From assembly GCF_001514145.1 (NCBI RefSeq), contig NZ_KQ948656.1:744001-808000 (forward strand): a stretch of 64,000 nt of DNA, read 5' to 3'. The position numbers and the translations under genes are program-made. This document shows, piece after piece, positions 10,989 through 19,854 of the stretch (the first letter of the stretch is position 1; the number at the start of each line of letters is the position of its first letter). Source of the DNA: Streptomyces canus. Its GTDB lineage: Bacteria; Actinomycetota; Actinomycetes; Streptomycetales; Streptomycetaceae. A model generated the notes under the pieces. That model searched no databases, was not told the origin of the DNA, and saw only the letters and a program-made list of their open reading frames with translations.

Positions 10989-11406
10989 GAGACTCTCTTC
11001 AAGTCGCCTCGCGTCGGGAGACTGACCATGCATGGGCCCCGGGAATGCCCGCCACCGTGCGGCGCGGACCTTACCGGCGGACCAACCGTCACTCCTTCAC
11101 GATGGGGCCGTTTTGGCTGTCCCCGTACGCGCGTATGACGCGTCATCAGCCTACTGAAAAGTGTAATGATCTTATCAGCCGTCACAGTGTCAACAGGCGT
11201 ATCAGGTGCCACACTTGACGACTCTCCACAAAGATCCCGCAAAGGCCTCATCGGCCACCGTCAGCAGTCGCCGCCGCCCGCCCTCACCCTGCCCACCGTT
11301 CCGTTCATGATCAACACGCGCACCCTACCAAGGCTTCGAGAACACTCTCCGGCCCCTCGGTGAAAACTCGTTTGCGGCCGCCGAGCCCGCCCCGGACCCT
11401 TGCCTC
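10989..11406. promoter_or_regulatory. intergenic region with likely conservon promoter
   Basis: Divergent spacer between cvnA and the GNAT gene. On the minus strand TTGACA (11188-11193) with GATCAT (11166-11171), 16 nt apart, is the best sigma70-like pair for cvnA, leaving a leader of about 170 nt. It is locally AT-richer than its surroundings (11150-11200). TGTCAA at 11188 and CTTGAC at 11214 form a spaced inverted repeat that could bind a regulator. No ORF is believable here. Confidence 0.35.
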
Positions 11407-12333
11407 ATGCCCTATCTCCTGCGCGCTGCCGCGCCCACCGACGCGCCGGCCGTCACCGAGTTGCTCAACGAGATCGACCGGATCGAGGTCGGTCGGCCCG
11501 AGACCGATCTGCACACGGTGGAGTCCGATCTGGGGCAGCCCGAGACCGACCTCGACCGCGACTCCTGGCTGGCCTTCGACGGAGCCCGACTGGTGGCGTA
11601 CGCCCTGGTGTGGGACGACTCGAAGGGCGAGCGCATCAGCGCCGACCACTATGTGCTGCCCGACCACCAGCAGGCCGGCGTACTCCTCCTGGAGGCGATC
11701 GAGACCAGGGCACTGGAGAAGGCCCGGGCGAACGGCGCCTCGAAGGCCGTGCTCCATCTGCACCTCAACTCGGCGCCCACGACCGACCTCGCGCTGATAC
11801 GGGCGCGAGGCTGGTCAGTGGTACGGCGCTATCACGTACTGGAGCGGGCGCTGCGCGGGAGCGGGGACCTGGTGCCCGAGCCGCCCGCGGGCGTGCGGGT
11901 GCGGGCCTGCGCCGACGAGGCGGACCGGAAGCAGACCCACGCCCTCTACCAGGCCACGTTCGCCGAGCACTTCGACTTCCAGCCGCGCGATTACGAACGG
12001 TGGCTGCACGACATCCACGCCGACCGGCTCGACTGGTCCCTGGTGTGGCTCGTCTCCACCGAGGACCTCGGGGACGTCGGCTTCCTGATCGCCCGCGACG
12101 ACCGCGAGGCCATGGGGTGGATCCGCAGCCTGGGCGTCGTCCGAGAGGCCCGCGGCCGGGGCCTCGGCGGACTGCTGCTGCGTCAGGCGTTCGCGGCGTT
12201 CGCGGCCCGGGGGCGGGACACCGTGGGCCTCGGCGTGGACACCGAAAACGCCACCGGCGCCCCCGAGTTGTACGCACGCAACGGAATGTCGGTCCATTAC
12301 GCCGTCGACACCTGGGAAATCGTGGTGAGTTGA
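11407..12333 (+). CDS. tandem GNAT N-acetyltransferase
   Basis: A 308-aa protein built from two GNAT domains, N-terminal about 3-145 and C-terminal about 158-305, the architecture of mycothiol synthase MshD and its paralogues. The C-terminal domain has the acetyl-CoA-binding motif A in GVVREARGRGLGGLLLRQ and the motif-B-like ENATGAPELYARNGM. The N-terminal domain lacks a clean R/QxxGxG/A. Acceptor unknown; it is not clearly MshD. ATG start with purine-poor upstream sequence, so it may be translated from a short leader. Its 3' end faces the serine hydrolase gene. Confidence 0.8.
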   Translation: MPYLLRAAAPTDAPAVTELLNEIDRIEVGRPETDLHTVESDLGQPETDLDRDSWLAFDGARLVAYALVWDDSKGERISADHYVLPDHQQAGVLLLEAIETRALEKARANGASKAVLHLHLNSAPTTDLALIRARGWSVVRRYHVLERALRGSGDLVPEPPAGVRVRACADEADRKQTHALYQATFAEHFDFQPRDYERWLHDIHADRLDWSLVWLVSTEDLGDVGFLIARDDREAMGWIRSLGVVREARGRGLGGLLLRQAFAAFAARGRDTVGLGVDTENATGAPELYARNGMSVHYAVDTWEIVVS

Positions 12334-12355
12334 AACCCTGCGGCCTCAGGAGACG

Positions 12356-13519
12356 TTATTGGTTTTTTCCGCGCAACAATTCGCAGATGAAATTCTCCTG
12401 AAGTGCGCGCATTTTCCGCAGCCCTTCGGCGTCGGCGGACTGGGTGATCTGGGCGGTGACCGAGAACGTCAGTGAACGACGGCCGTCGGGGCTGCCCGCG
12501 ATCAACTGGGTATAACCGAGCGTGTTGCCGGTGTGGCCCAGGACGACACCGCATCGCGTCTCGTAGCGGAAGACGGCAAGACCCGCGGAGTTGCGGCCCG
12601 GCCCGGCGGGCTCGGACGCGCCCTTGACCCACTGCCGCTGCTGCTCGACGACCTTCCCGCCGTAGAGCCGTCCGCCCGCGTAACCCCGGATGAAGCGGGT
12701 CATGTCGTTCGGCGTGGAGACGATGCCTCCGGAGGCCCAGACGCCCGACATGCCGATGACCTCGCTGACGTCCTGCGGGGACGCCGACGGGCTCACGTCA
12801 TAGCCGTGCAGATAGGGCTTCGGCATCCGGTACCCCTGCGGGAGGCTGGTGGAGTGCAGGCTCAGCGGCCCGTAGACGCGTTGACGCAGGAGTTCTTCGT
12901 ACGGTGTATGGGTCGCCGCCTCCGCCATGAGTGCTACGGCGATGTTGTCCGAGTTCGAGTAGCGGTACTGCGTGCCCGGCTTGAAGAGCAGGGGCTGGTC
13001 GGCGATGTAGTCGAGCAGGTGCCGGGAGTCGAAGTGGTGGCGCGGGTCGGCCCGTAGTTCGTCGAGGAACCCGGCGCTCCGGGAGTAGTCCGGCAGGCCG
13101 CTGGTGTGGTTCAGGAGTTGACGAAGCGTCACTGATCCCCAGGCGGCGGGGAGTTGGGGCAGGCGCTTGCGAAGGGTGTCGTCCAGGCGCAGGGTGCGGC
13201 GGTCGACCAGGGTGAGGGCGACCGCCCCGCTGAAGGCCTTGGCCGTGCTCGCGATGCGCATGTGGTCGTCGGGCCGGGGCGAGCGGCGCGTGCGGGTGTC
13301 GGCGACTCCGGCGCGCACGATTCGGGTCCCCTTCTCGGTCCGCAGGACGACGATGGCTCCGGGCGGGCCGCCGGGGCGGCGCACGAAGTCGTCGAGCTGA
13401 CGCTGAAGCGTCTGGTTGCCCGAGGCGTCGGCGGCGGTGCAGCCCATCGCCGGGGACAGCGCGGCCAGGCAGACCGCGAGGGCGGACGCCGCTCGCAGGC
13501 GGGATCGGCGTGGAGGCAT
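12356..13519 (-). CDS. exported serine hydrolase of the class C beta-lactamase / D,D-carboxypeptidase fold
   Basis: A 387-aa secreted or lipid-anchored protein. The N-terminus has RRSRLRAASALAVCLAALSP then AMGC, which could be a weak lipobox at Cys near residue 27 or a normal signal peptide. Penicillin-fold motifs follow in order: SxxK as STAK, YxN as YSNSD, and an HTG triad in LGHTGNTLGY. Chosen ATG has GGGAG 8 nt upstream; the frame is open 12 codons earlier. Likely acts on peptidoglycan peptides or is an esterase; beta-lactam resistance is not implied. Confidence 0.8.
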   Translation of the reverse strand: MPPRRSRLRAASALAVCLAALSPAMGCTAADASGNQTLQRQLDDFVRRPGGPPGAIVVLRTEKGTRIVRAGVADTRTRRSPRPDDHMRIASTAKAFSGAVALTLVDRRTLRLDDTLRKRLPQLPAAWGSVTLRQLLNHTSGLPDYSRSAGFLDELRADPRHHFDSRHLLDYIADQPLLFKPGTQYRYSNSDNIAVALMAEAATHTPYEELLRQRVYGPLSLHSTSLPQGYRMPKPYLHGYDVSPSASPQDVSEVIGMSGVWASGGIVSTPNDMTRFIRGYAGGRLYGGKVVEQQRQWVKGASEPAGPGRNSAGLAVFRYETRCGVVLGHTGNTLGYTQLIAGSPDGRRSLTFSVTAQITQSADAEGLRKMRALQENFICELLRGKNQ

Positions 13520-13803
13520 GGAGGCTCCCGGGGGTGGGACGGCATGGCCCGTCAAGCCTCACGGCAGCCCCGGTCTCGTGCTTCCCGTGCTGCTGCATAC
13601 GGACCAGTGGCCAGGGCACCCAGTGGTGCCGTGAATTCGCCCCTTCGGGATCAGCGGACGCCCTTGTTCAGCTTAGTTTGCGGGTACAACGGCATCTCCC
13701 GGGGCGGCCGCCGGGGGTGCGGTCGGATTCGGTTTCCCGGACCGGGAATGGGCTCACGTCGATTTCAGAGGTGCCAGGCCCCGTTTCCCAGCCGAGCGCC
13801 GAG

Positions 13804-13854
13804 CAGGGGGTGGCCGTCCGCCGGTGGAGCTGTGCGGCGGACGGCCACCCCCTG
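13804..13854 (-). terminator. 20-bp perfect hairpin after the DUF1996 gene
   Basis: CAGGGGGTGGCCGTCCGCCG (13804-13823) pairs perfectly with 13835-13854 around an 11-nt loop, 24 nt past the DUF1996 stop. The rest of the 358-bp spacer 13520-13877 shows no ORF; 13660-13760 is somewhat lower in GC and holds the promoter side of the serine hydrolase gene. Confidence 0.8.
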
Positions 13855-13877
13855 CCAGTCGTGCGTGCCGGCCGGTG

Positions 13878-15929
13878 TCACATCGAGCGGCGGCTGGTGC
13901 GTCGTAGGAGAACGAAACCGGAGATCAGGAGGATCGCGCCCAGTGCGGCCGGCCACAGCTGGGTGCCGGTCTCGGCGAGACTGCTCTGACTGCCCTGAGG
14001 CTCGGGCTGCGCGGCGAGCGGGGGCTGGGCGACGGCTCCGGTGGTGCCGGTCCCGGGATCGTCGGTCGCGGTGTCGTCCTGGGCGGCGGGCTGGGTCGCC
14101 TGGCCGTTGCCGGTGCCGTTCGCGGTCTCGGGCGAAGGCGCGGTGGTGCTGTGGGCGGTGGGTGAGCTGTACGTCTTCGGCTGGTCGGCTGCGGGAGCGG
14201 TCGTCTGGTCGCCTGCGGGGGCTTCGGTGGTCGGCGTGGGCTGTTGCTGCGGCTCGTCGTCGTTTCCGGGGTTGTCCTCGGAGCCGTTGTCGTTTCCGTT
14301 CCCGTTACCGGGGTCCTGACTGGCGCCGGGGTCCGGGGTGGAGCCGTTGCCGTTGTCGCCACCGTTGTCGCCGTTGCCGTTGTCGCCGTTGCCCGGGTCG
14401 TCCTGGCCTGTGCCCGCACCGCACTCACGGCCGTCGTTGATGCAGCCGACCATCTCGTTCATCAGGTCCTCGTCGAAGACGTTGATGAAGTCGCCGTGGT
14501 CGGTGACGGGCTTGTGCAGCTGCTCCGGGAAGGAGTCGACCGCGAACAGCGGAGTCGTGCGGCCGCCGTCGTTCAGGCTCGGCGCGTCGACGTCGTAGAC
14601 GATCCGCTGGACCAGCTGCGGGATGGCCTCGAAGCCGTCCGGGCAGGTGCCGTCGTTCTGGGCGAACGCCACGTGGGTGCGGTGGTTGGCGCTGTCGATG
14701 TTGCGGCCGTCCCAGCAGCTCTGGAACTTGAAGGTGCGCACCACGTCGCTGCCCTGCGGGCACAGCGGGTACTTGTCCTTCAGCTGCCGGTCCTCGAACC
14801 CGGTGCAGCTCCAGGACGCGTTGGCGTTGGCGGTGCCGTTGACGAACGCCTTGGCGTCACCGGTGATGATACGCAACAGACGCGGCATCGCGGTGACCTT
14901 GCTGCGGGGGTTGCCCACGAACGTCAGCGTCACTTCCTTGGGGGTGACGATCTCGCCGGCGTTGCCCTCGACGCCGCCGCCGGGCGAGTTGGCGTCCTGT
15001 TCCTGTGTTCCGTTCTGGAGCCGGATCACGGGCCAGTAGTACGTGGACTTGTCGCCCTGGTCGACACAGCTCGTCTCGGCGTTCGCCAGGTCCTGGTCGC
15101 TCGCGAAGGCGGTGTTGGACTGGTTGCCGATGTAGTCGTGGAAGTGGTGGGCGCCGTTGGAGACACCCGGGGCGACGATGACGTTGTCGGAGTTGAACAG
15201 GCCGTTCGCGTTCACACCGCAGCTGGTGACGAAGGTTCCACGGGAGGCGTCGCCCTGAGCCTGCGGCGCCTGACCGGCGGATGGAGCGCTGTTGATGTCG
15301 GCGTAGTCCGCGGCGACGGGGCCGTTGCCCGCCTGCCCGCCGTTGCCCTGCTGACCGCCCTGGTCCTGGCCGTCGCCCTGCTGGTCGTCGCCCTGCTGAC
15401 CGTCCTGGTTCTGGCCGTCGCCCTGCTGGTCTCCCTGATCCTGACCGTCGCCCTGCTGCTGGTCCTGACCGTCGCCGTTCTCGTTGTCGGTCTCTCGCAG
15501 GGTGCAGCCGGCCATGTCGCCGAGGCCGTCCGGCTGCTCTCCCGTGCCTTCGAGCGCGGCGCTGATGCGCTGGATCGTGGCGGCGCGGTTCTCCTGGAGC
15601 GGGTCGACGATACGACTCTGCGCGTCCTCGCGGTTCTGCACCGACGGGTCCTGGAGTTGCTGGTAGGCCTCGGCTATCTGCTGGTCCAGCTGGGCGAGTT
15701 CCTTGTCGACGTCTGCCCTCGACTCGTCGGGCACGCTGGTGAGCGTGTCCCCGACGTCCGGGCAGTCGATCGTGACGGCTCCCCACGACGTCTGCTGCGG
15801 CGTGCCGCTCTCCGTGGCGGAGGCGTACACATTCGCCGCGACCAGGCCACCACCCCCCAGCATCAGGGCCACTGCGGCGAAGGTCGCACGTCGTGCGCCG
15901 GTCGGTCGTCTGCGATTGCTGCGTCCCAC
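13878..15929 (-). CDS. cell-wall-anchored DUF1996 protein with Gln/Gly-rich linker and LAETG sortase signal
   Basis: A 683-aa surface protein. The GTG start ([11 protein letters not shown]) has AGGAG 8 nt upstream and beats the in-frame codon 13 residues earlier. Order: twin-basic signal with membrane stretch [20 protein letters not shown] (about 17-36); a helical segment (about 60-130); a low-complexity run of [12 protein letters not shown] units (about 155-205); the DUF1996 domain (about 240-500) with HHFHDYIGN, paired cysteines and HRTHVAF; an Asn/Gly/Asp then Thr/Pro-rich stalk; and LAETG followed by a hydrophobic helix and RRTSRR. LAxTG is the class E sortase signal of Streptomyces. DUF1996 is common in fungal and actinobacterial secreted proteins, function unknown. 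The signal peptide and sorting signal are read directly. Confidence 0.85.
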   Translation of the reverse strand: MGRSNRRRPTGARRATFAAVALMLGGGGLVAANVYASATESGTPQQTSWGAVTIDCPDVGDTLTSVPDESRADVDKELAQLDQQIAEAYQQLQDPSVQNREDAQSRIVDPLQENRAATIQRISAALEGTGEQPDGLGDMAGCTLRETDNENGDGQDQQQGDGQDQGDQQGDGQNQDGQQGDDQQGDGQDQGGQQGNGGQAGNGPVAADYADINSAPSAGQAPQAQGDASRGTFVTSCGVNANGLFNSDNVIVAPGVSNGAHHFHDYIGNQSNTAFASDQDLANAETSCVDQGDKSTYYWPVIRLQNGTQEQDANSPGGGVEGNAGEIVTPKEVTLTFVGNPRSKVTAMPRLLRIITGDAKAFVNGTANANASWSCTGFEDRQLKDKYPLCPQGSDVVRTFKFQSCWDGRNIDSANHRTHVAFAQNDGTCPDGFEAIPQLVQRIVYDVDAPSLNDGGRTTPLFAVDSFPEQLHKPVTDHGDFINVFDEDLMNEMVGCINDGRECGAGTGQDDPGNGDNGNGDNGGDNGNGSTPDPGASQDPGNGNGNDNGSEDNPGNDDEPQQQPTPTTEAPAGDQTTAPAADQPKTYSSPTAHSTTAPSPETANGTGNGQATQPAAQDDTATDDPGTGTTGAVAQPPLAAQPEPQGSQSSLAETGTQLWPAALGAILLISGFVLLRRTSRRSM

Positions 15930-16090
15930 GGAAGTACTCCTGCGCGTATCGGCTCTCCGGGCATGCAAATCCCTCGCCCCATACGGACGGCGGGCCCCCC
16001 GTGTTCAAGCGTCTCGGAAATTCACAGCACTCTCATACGGAGCACCGGGTTCCACCATCCCCTCCCGAACCTCTGTGCAGGGAAAACGAG

Positions 16091-16120
16091 GTGACTCGTA
16101 CACAACTGCGCCCCTACGGT
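16091..16120 (+). promoter_or_regulatory. candidate promoter for a leaderless exonuclease-NUDIX transcript
   Basis: GTGACT (16091-16096), 18-nt spacer, TACGGT (16115-16120). The ATG of the exonuclease is at 16128, where transcription would begin, and there is no SD, so the mRNA is probably leaderless. Confidence 0.4.
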
Positions 16121-16127
16121 TCTCGTC

Positions 16128-16697
16128 ATGAACAGCGCGAGCTGCCGGCGCCTCCTGAACGTCGTCGACGTCGAAGCCACATGCTGGCCCGGCTCCCCTC
16201 CCCCGGGCGCGGTCAGCGAGATCATCGAGATCGGGCTGACCGTCGTGGACCTGTCGACAGCCGAGCGGGTGGAGCGGCACCGGATCCTGGTGCGGCCCGC
16301 CCGGTCCGTAGTCAGCGGCTTCTGCACGGAGTTGACCGGGCTCACCCAGGACGAGGTCGACGGGGGGCTGCCGTTCGGGGAGGCGTGCCGGCTGCTGGCC
16401 GCCGAACACGCCTCCGGCGCGCGGCCGTGGGCGAGTTGGGGCGACTACGACCGTCACCAGTTCACCCGGCAGTGCGGGGCCACGAGGACGCCGTATCCCT
16501 TCGGGAGCCGCCACACCAACGCCAAGGCGGTCTTCACCGAGGTACACGGCCTGCGCAAGCGCCCCGGGATGGCACAGGCCCTCGGCCTTGCCGGGCTGCC
16601 GCTCGAAGGACGACATCATCGCGGCGAGGACGACGCCTGGAACATCGCCGCGCTGGTATTGCATCTGGCGGGGCGGGACGGCTGGCCCGCGGAATGA
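16128..16697 (+). CDS. DEDD-family 3'-5' exonuclease
   Basis: A 189-aa exonuclease-domain protein resembling ERI1/KapD-type RNase T-superfamily enzymes. The first metal motif DVEAT has Asp14 and Glu16, the second is in WGDYDRHQF, and the third is HRGEDDAWN, giving a DEDDh site. Likely degrades RNA or short nucleic acids. It overlaps the NUDIX gene by an ATGA, so both are translated together; the pair suggests nucleotide clean-up. ATG start with no SD (see the promoter entry). Confidence 0.85.
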   Translation: MNSASCRRLLNVVDVEATCWPGSPPPGAVSEIIEIGLTVVDLSTAERVERHRILVRPARSVVSGFCTELTGLTQDEVDGGLPFGEACRLLAAEHASGARPWASWGDYDRHQFTRQCGATRTPYPFGSRHTNAKAVFTEVHGLRKRPGMAQALGLAGLPLEGRHHRGEDDAWNIAALVLHLAGRDGWPAE

Positions 16698-17116
16698 GCG
16701 AGCACGTCACCGAGTCCGACGGCGGCTCCCTCGTCGTGGCCGCCGCCGTGATCATCCGATCCGGACGCCTTCTCGTCGTCAGCAAGACCGCGGCACCCGA
16801 TGTCTTCTACCTGCCGGGCGGCAAGCCCGATCCGGGCGAGGACCTGGAGACGGCACTCCTGCGCGAACTGTGGGAGGAACTCGGTGTCGTCCCCGTGGCC
16901 TTCAGCCCCCTCCAGGAGGTCCGGGCGCTCGCGGCGCTGGAGCGGATCCCGATGTCGATGACGGTCTACGCCACCACGATCACCGACCTGCCCCGCCCCG
17001 CCGCCGAACTGTCCGCGATGCGCTGGATCACCGGCCGGGAGCCCGACCTGACACTGGCCCCCGCCGTACGGGATCAGGTCCTGCCGCTCTTGCGGTCCCG
17101 TGGGCTGCTCGACTGA
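16694..17116 (+). CDS. NUDIX hydrolase
   Basis: A 140-aa NUDIX protein. The box is complete: GGKPDPGEDLE then a REL and WEELGV, matching Gx5Ex7REUxEExGU. Likely hydrolyses a nucleoside diphosphate derivative such as an oxidised or capped nucleotide. ATG sits in the ATGA overlap with the exonuclease stop, so the start is certain in context. No terminator is seen directly after it; the transcript would run into the repeat region. Confidence 0.88.
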   Translation: MSEHVTESDGGSLVVAAAVIIRSGRLLVVSKTAAPDVFYLPGGKPDPGEDLETALLRELWEELGVVPVAFSPLQEVRALAALERIPMSMTVYATTITDLPRPAAELSAMRWITGREPDLTLAPAVRDQVLPLLRSRGLLD

Positions 17117-17204
17117 CTTCCCAAGGACTCGCTCGACCGAGTTCGCCCGGCCGGAGCCTGCGGCACCGCCCGGCCGGAGTCGACGCATCCCCGGCCGAAG
17201 GCTG

Positions 17205-17470
17205 ACGTGCCCCCTGGCGGGAGCCCGACGCGTTGCCCCGCCGAAGACCGACCCGCCCCCGGCCGGAAGGCCGACGCACCCACAGCCGGAGCCGACCTGC
17301 CCCTGACGGGAGCCCGAAACTTCCACGGGCCGAAGGCCGGCCCTCCCCCGGCCGGAAAGCTGACGCACCCACAGCCGGAACCCAACCTGCCCCTGACGGG
17401 AGCCCGACGCGCCCCCGCCCGAAGACCGACACTTCCACCGCCCGGAGGCCGACCCGCCCAACCCCGAAAG
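17205..17470. repeat. degenerate tandem repeat, period about 89 bp
   Basis: The roughly 57-bp block starting GGCCGGAAGGCCGACGCACC at 17261 recurs at 17350 with few changes, ending each time in CCCCTGACGGGAGCCCGA. Flanking blocks starting near 17211 and 17391 (CGGGAGCCCGACGCG then CGAAGACCGAC) repeat the same order. More eroded CCGGCCGAAGGC copies spread to 17150 and 17480. All frames read low-complexity Pro/Arg or Gly sequence, so this is taken as non-coding. The spacer 17117-17614 holds nothing else except a terminator hairpin. Confidence 0.7.
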
Positions 17471-17555
17471 CCGCCCCCCTCCAGCCGGGGAACCGACGAA
17501 ATGCCGCTCCTGAGGTGACGCAGTCGCGCGTAACGGCGTCAGCGGCCGGGCAAGC

Positions 17556-17599
17556 GTGTGGCGCTGCCCATCCCTGGAACGGGGCGGGCAGCGCCACAC
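17556..17599 (-). terminator. 14-bp hairpin after the small secreted protein gene
   Basis: GTGTGGCGCTGCCC (17556-17569) pairs with 17586-17599, loop 16 nt, 15 bp beyond the stop codon of the minus-strand gene. It could also stop read-through from the repeat side. Confidence 0.65.
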
Positions 17600-17614
17600 C
17601 TGGAAACCGGAAAC

Positions 17615-17923
17615 TTATCCGGGGAACGGCTTGCTCGCGTCGTCGTCAGCCTTGATGCACGCGTCGAGCCTCTTCTGGAGGGCGGCCGCGTCGCTGAGCG
17701 CCTTCTTGGCCGCCGCGGTCTCCCCCAGCTGCTTCAGCTTCGCGGCCTTGGTCTTGAGGTTGGCGATCTGCTGGCGCAGCTGGCTCGTGTCGCAGGTGAC
17801 GGCGGCCGTGACGGATACCTCGCCCCGGTCGGCCGACGTGGCGGCGTGAGCGGGCATCGAGGTGATGAAGAAGCCTCCGACGATGGCCGCGGAGACGGCC
17901 AGGGCGGAAATGCGCTTGGTCAT
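17615..17923 (-). CDS. small secreted coiled-coil protein, 102 aa
   Basis: Signal peptide MTKRISALAVSAAIVGGFF with cleavage likely after MPAHA (residue 27-28). The mature 75 residues are a heptad-like helix (QLRQQIANLKTKAAKLKQLG onward) bracketed by two cysteines, Cys44 and Cys89, which could form a disulfide or crosslink a hairpin. No family recognised. Upstream GGGGGAAAC serves as the SD, and a good promoter lies 42 bp before the ATG. Monocistronic, flanked by a terminator. Confidence 0.75.
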   Translation of the reverse strand: MTKRISALAVSAAIVGGFFITSMPAHAATSADRGEVSVTAAVTCDTSQLRQQIANLKTKAAKLKQLGETAAAKKALSDAAALQKRLDACIKADDDASKPFPG

Positions 17924-17964
17924 GAGTTGTTTCCCCCAGATAGGGCTTGCATTGGTCGAAGTGG

Positions 17965-17994
17965 ATCTTACAGACCCATGTGACCCGCCAGTAA
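17965..17994 (-). promoter_or_regulatory. sigma70-like promoter of the small secreted protein
   Basis: On the minus strand TTACTG (17989-17994), 18-nt spacer, TAAGAT (17965-17970). This leaves a leader of about 35 nt to the ATG at 17923. Confidence 0.5.
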
Positions 17995-18158
17995 CCGGAG
18001 TCGGGACTCGCCGGCCAAGCGGCCCTGTCGCATCTGGAAACCGTAGGCCGACGCATCCACCGGCCGCATGCCGACCCCGTGTCGAAGGCGACGCCCCGGG
18101 TACTCGAGGGTCGCCGTCACGGCCCCTCGGGTGCGGGCCGGTCTGGAAGGGGGCACTG

Positions 18159-18830
18159 ATGACGCAGCACGCCGACGACGACGTCGACCGCCACCGGGGC
18201 GTCGCCGGACTGCGACTGGCGACGGAGAGCGCCGACGCGCTCGCCTCGACGCTGCCGGTCGACCGCAACCAGGCGATCCTGGAGGCGGCCAAGCAGGTCG
18301 GCGCGATCCTGAAACGGGAAGGGCACCCGTTCGCGCTCGCGGGCAGCGTCGCCGTGTACGCCCATGGCGGCGCCCAGAACCTCCAGCACGACGTCGATTT
18401 CGCGATCCTCCCCGAGGACGCGCAGTCCGTGGCCGAGACCCTCCGTGGGGCGGGCCTGGAAGTCCGGACGCCGCCGGAGGACTGGCTGCTGAAGGCCGAC
18501 TGCATGGGCCAGCAGGTCGACCTGATCTTCGAGCTCGCGCACCAGCCGGTCACCACGGAACTGCTGTCGCGGGCCGACGAACTCTCCGTGGACTCGGTGT
18601 TCATGCCGGTGCTGTCCCCGACCGACCTGCTGCACAGCCTGCTGTCCGCCTTCTCCGAGCACCACTGCGACTTCGGAGCGGTCCTGCCGATCGCGCGCGC
18701 ACTTCGGGAGAAGGTCGACTGGGAGGCCGTACGCAGGGACTGCGGGGACGCGCCGATGCCGGACGCGTTCTTCTACTTCCTGGAACGCCTGGAGGTCATC
18801 GAGCCGAGCACGAGGGAGGGACGGTCATGA
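18159..18830 (+). CDS. nucleotidyltransferase-fold protein (NTP_transf_2 / UPF-type)
   Basis: A 223-aa protein with the minimal nucleotidyltransferase motif: GSVAVYAHGG (about 64-73) followed by HDVDFAIL with the two metal Asp residues. The C-terminal half is helical. Such proteins include antitoxin-like and predicted tRNA- or protein-adenylylating enzymes; no target is evident. SD GGAAGGGGG precedes the ATG. First gene of a three-gene operon with 4-nt overlaps (BON and metallophosphoesterase follow). Confidence 0.7.
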   Translation: MTQHADDDVDRHRGVAGLRLATESADALASTLPVDRNQAILEAAKQVGAILKREGHPFALAGSVAVYAHGGAQNLQHDVDFAILPEDAQSVAETLRGAGLEVRTPPEDWLLKADCMGQQVDLIFELAHQPVTTELLSRADELSVDSVFMPVLSPTDLLHSLLSAFSEHHCDFGAVLPIARALREKVDWEAVRRDCGDAPMPDAFFYFLERLEVIEPSTREGRS

Positions 18831-19099
18831 GCGAGCCTCTGGATCAACACTCCGAGGAGAACGTCGAGTACCGCGTGGCCCACCTGCGTGACCGGCTGGC
18901 CGCCGAGGAGCTCGGCGAGCTGGGAGTCCGCGCCGAGGTGCGGGCCGGGGCGGTCGTGGTCACCGGAACGGTGCCCTCCGCGCAGTGCCGGGAGACCGTG
19001 CTGCGGACCGTCCGCGAGGAGCTCGACGGCCTCGCCGTGCACACCGATGTGGTGGTGGCGGAGAACGCCACGCCCGATCATGCGGAGGAGCTGCCGTGA
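18827..19099 (+). CDS. small BON-domain-like protein, 90 aa
   Basis: Residues about 15-80 follow the BON pattern (alpha-beta-beta: LRDRLAAEELGELGVRAEV, then AGAVVVTGTVPSAQCRE, then a helix and VHTDVVVAE). BON domains bind phospholipid or mediate protein contact. No signal peptide, so cytoplasmic. ATG overlaps the previous stop (ATGA) and its stop overlaps the next start (GTGA), implying a tight functional link with the enzymes on either side. Confidence 0.65.
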   Translation: MSEPLDQHSEENVEYRVAHLRDRLAAEELGELGVRAEVRAGAVVVTGTVPSAQCRETVLRTVREELDGLAVHTDVVVAENATPDHAEELP

Positions 19100-19821
19100 T
19101 CCGCGTCGCCGCCGTGGGGGACATCCACATGGGACCCGAGAGCCAGGGCCTGCTGCGCCCCGCCTTCGACACCCTGCCCGAGTGCGCCGACCTGCTCCTG
19201 CTGGCCGGCGACCTCACCCGCCACGGCACGCCGGAGGAGGCCCGGGTGGTGGCCCAGGAGGTGCGCGGTCTCGCGGTGCCCGTCGTGGCGGTCCTCGGCA
19301 ACCACGACCACCACGACGAGCAGCCCGAGAAGGTCGCCGCACTCCTGGAGGACGCCGGTGTGCGGGTGCTGGAGGGCGAGGGGACGGTCGTCGAGTGCGG
19401 CGACACACGCGTGGGGGTCGCCGGGACGAAGGGGTTCGGCGGCGGGTTCGTGGGGCGCAGCGCCGGGGAGTTCGGCGAACCGCTGATGAAGGAGTTCGTA
19501 CGGTACTCACGGCGCTGCGCGGACGGACTGCGCACCGCGCTGGAGGAACTGGACCGGCAGGGCTGCGCGACCCGGGTCGCGCTCACCCACTTCTCCCCCG
19601 TCGCCGACACCCTCGCCGGTGAGCCGCCGGAGATCTATCCGTTCCTCGGCACCTATCTGCTCGCCGAGGCGATCGACACCGCCGGAGCCGACCTGAGCGT
19701 GCACGGACACGCCCACGCCGGCACGGAGCACGGGATGACGGCCGGCGGGGTGCGGGTGCGCAATGTGGCCCAGCCGGTGATCCGGCGGGCGTTCAACGTG
19801 TACCACCTGAACGTCGACTGA
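19096..19821 (+). CDS. calcineurin-like metallophosphoesterase
   Basis: A 241-aa phosphoesterase. The metal-binding motifs appear in order: GDIHMG (about 8), GDLTRHG, GNHDHHDE, then a late LTHFSP and GHAHAG. All five blocks of the family are intact. Substrate unknown; relatives cleave cyclic nucleotides, nucleotides or phosphoproteins. GTG start in the GTGA overlap. Last gene of the operon; the M20 gene converges on it after a 33-bp spacer made of three GTCGAC repeats. Confidence 0.85.
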   Translation: MIRVAAVGDIHMGPESQGLLRPAFDTLPECADLLLLAGDLTRHGTPEEARVVAQEVRGLAVPVVAVLGNHDHHDEQPEKVAALLEDAGVRVLEGEGTVVECGDTRVGVAGTKGFGGGFVGRSAGEFGEPLMKEFVRYSRRCADGLRTALEELDRQGCATRVALTHFSPVADTLAGEPPEIYPFLGTYLLAEAIDTAGADLSVHGHAHAGTEHGMTAGGVRVRNVAQPVIRRAFNVYHLNVD

Positions 19822-19854
19822 CCACGTCGACGGACCACGTCGACTGACGGTGTC

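Noticed and set aside
14244..16094. 616-codon plus-strand frame opposite the DUF1996 gene
   Set aside because: Valine/leucine-rich low-complexity product is the complement of the Gln/Gly repeat tract; DUF1996 domain, signal peptide and sortase signal on the other strand are decisive.
17205..17470. CRISPR-like array
   Set aside because: Repeats are 57 bp with 30-bp inter-blocks that are themselves similar; no constant repeat with unique spacers and no cas genes.
17233..17655. 140-codon Pro/Arg-rich ORF over the repeats
   Set aside because: All frames are open because of GC content; no SD, low complexity, and it crosses a terminator hairpin.
19811..19850. Three GTCGAC words in ACCACGTCGAC repeats between convergent genes
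   Set aside because: Short, and the first is within the coding end of the phosphoesterase; likely minor slippage, no sign of an attachment or recombination site.
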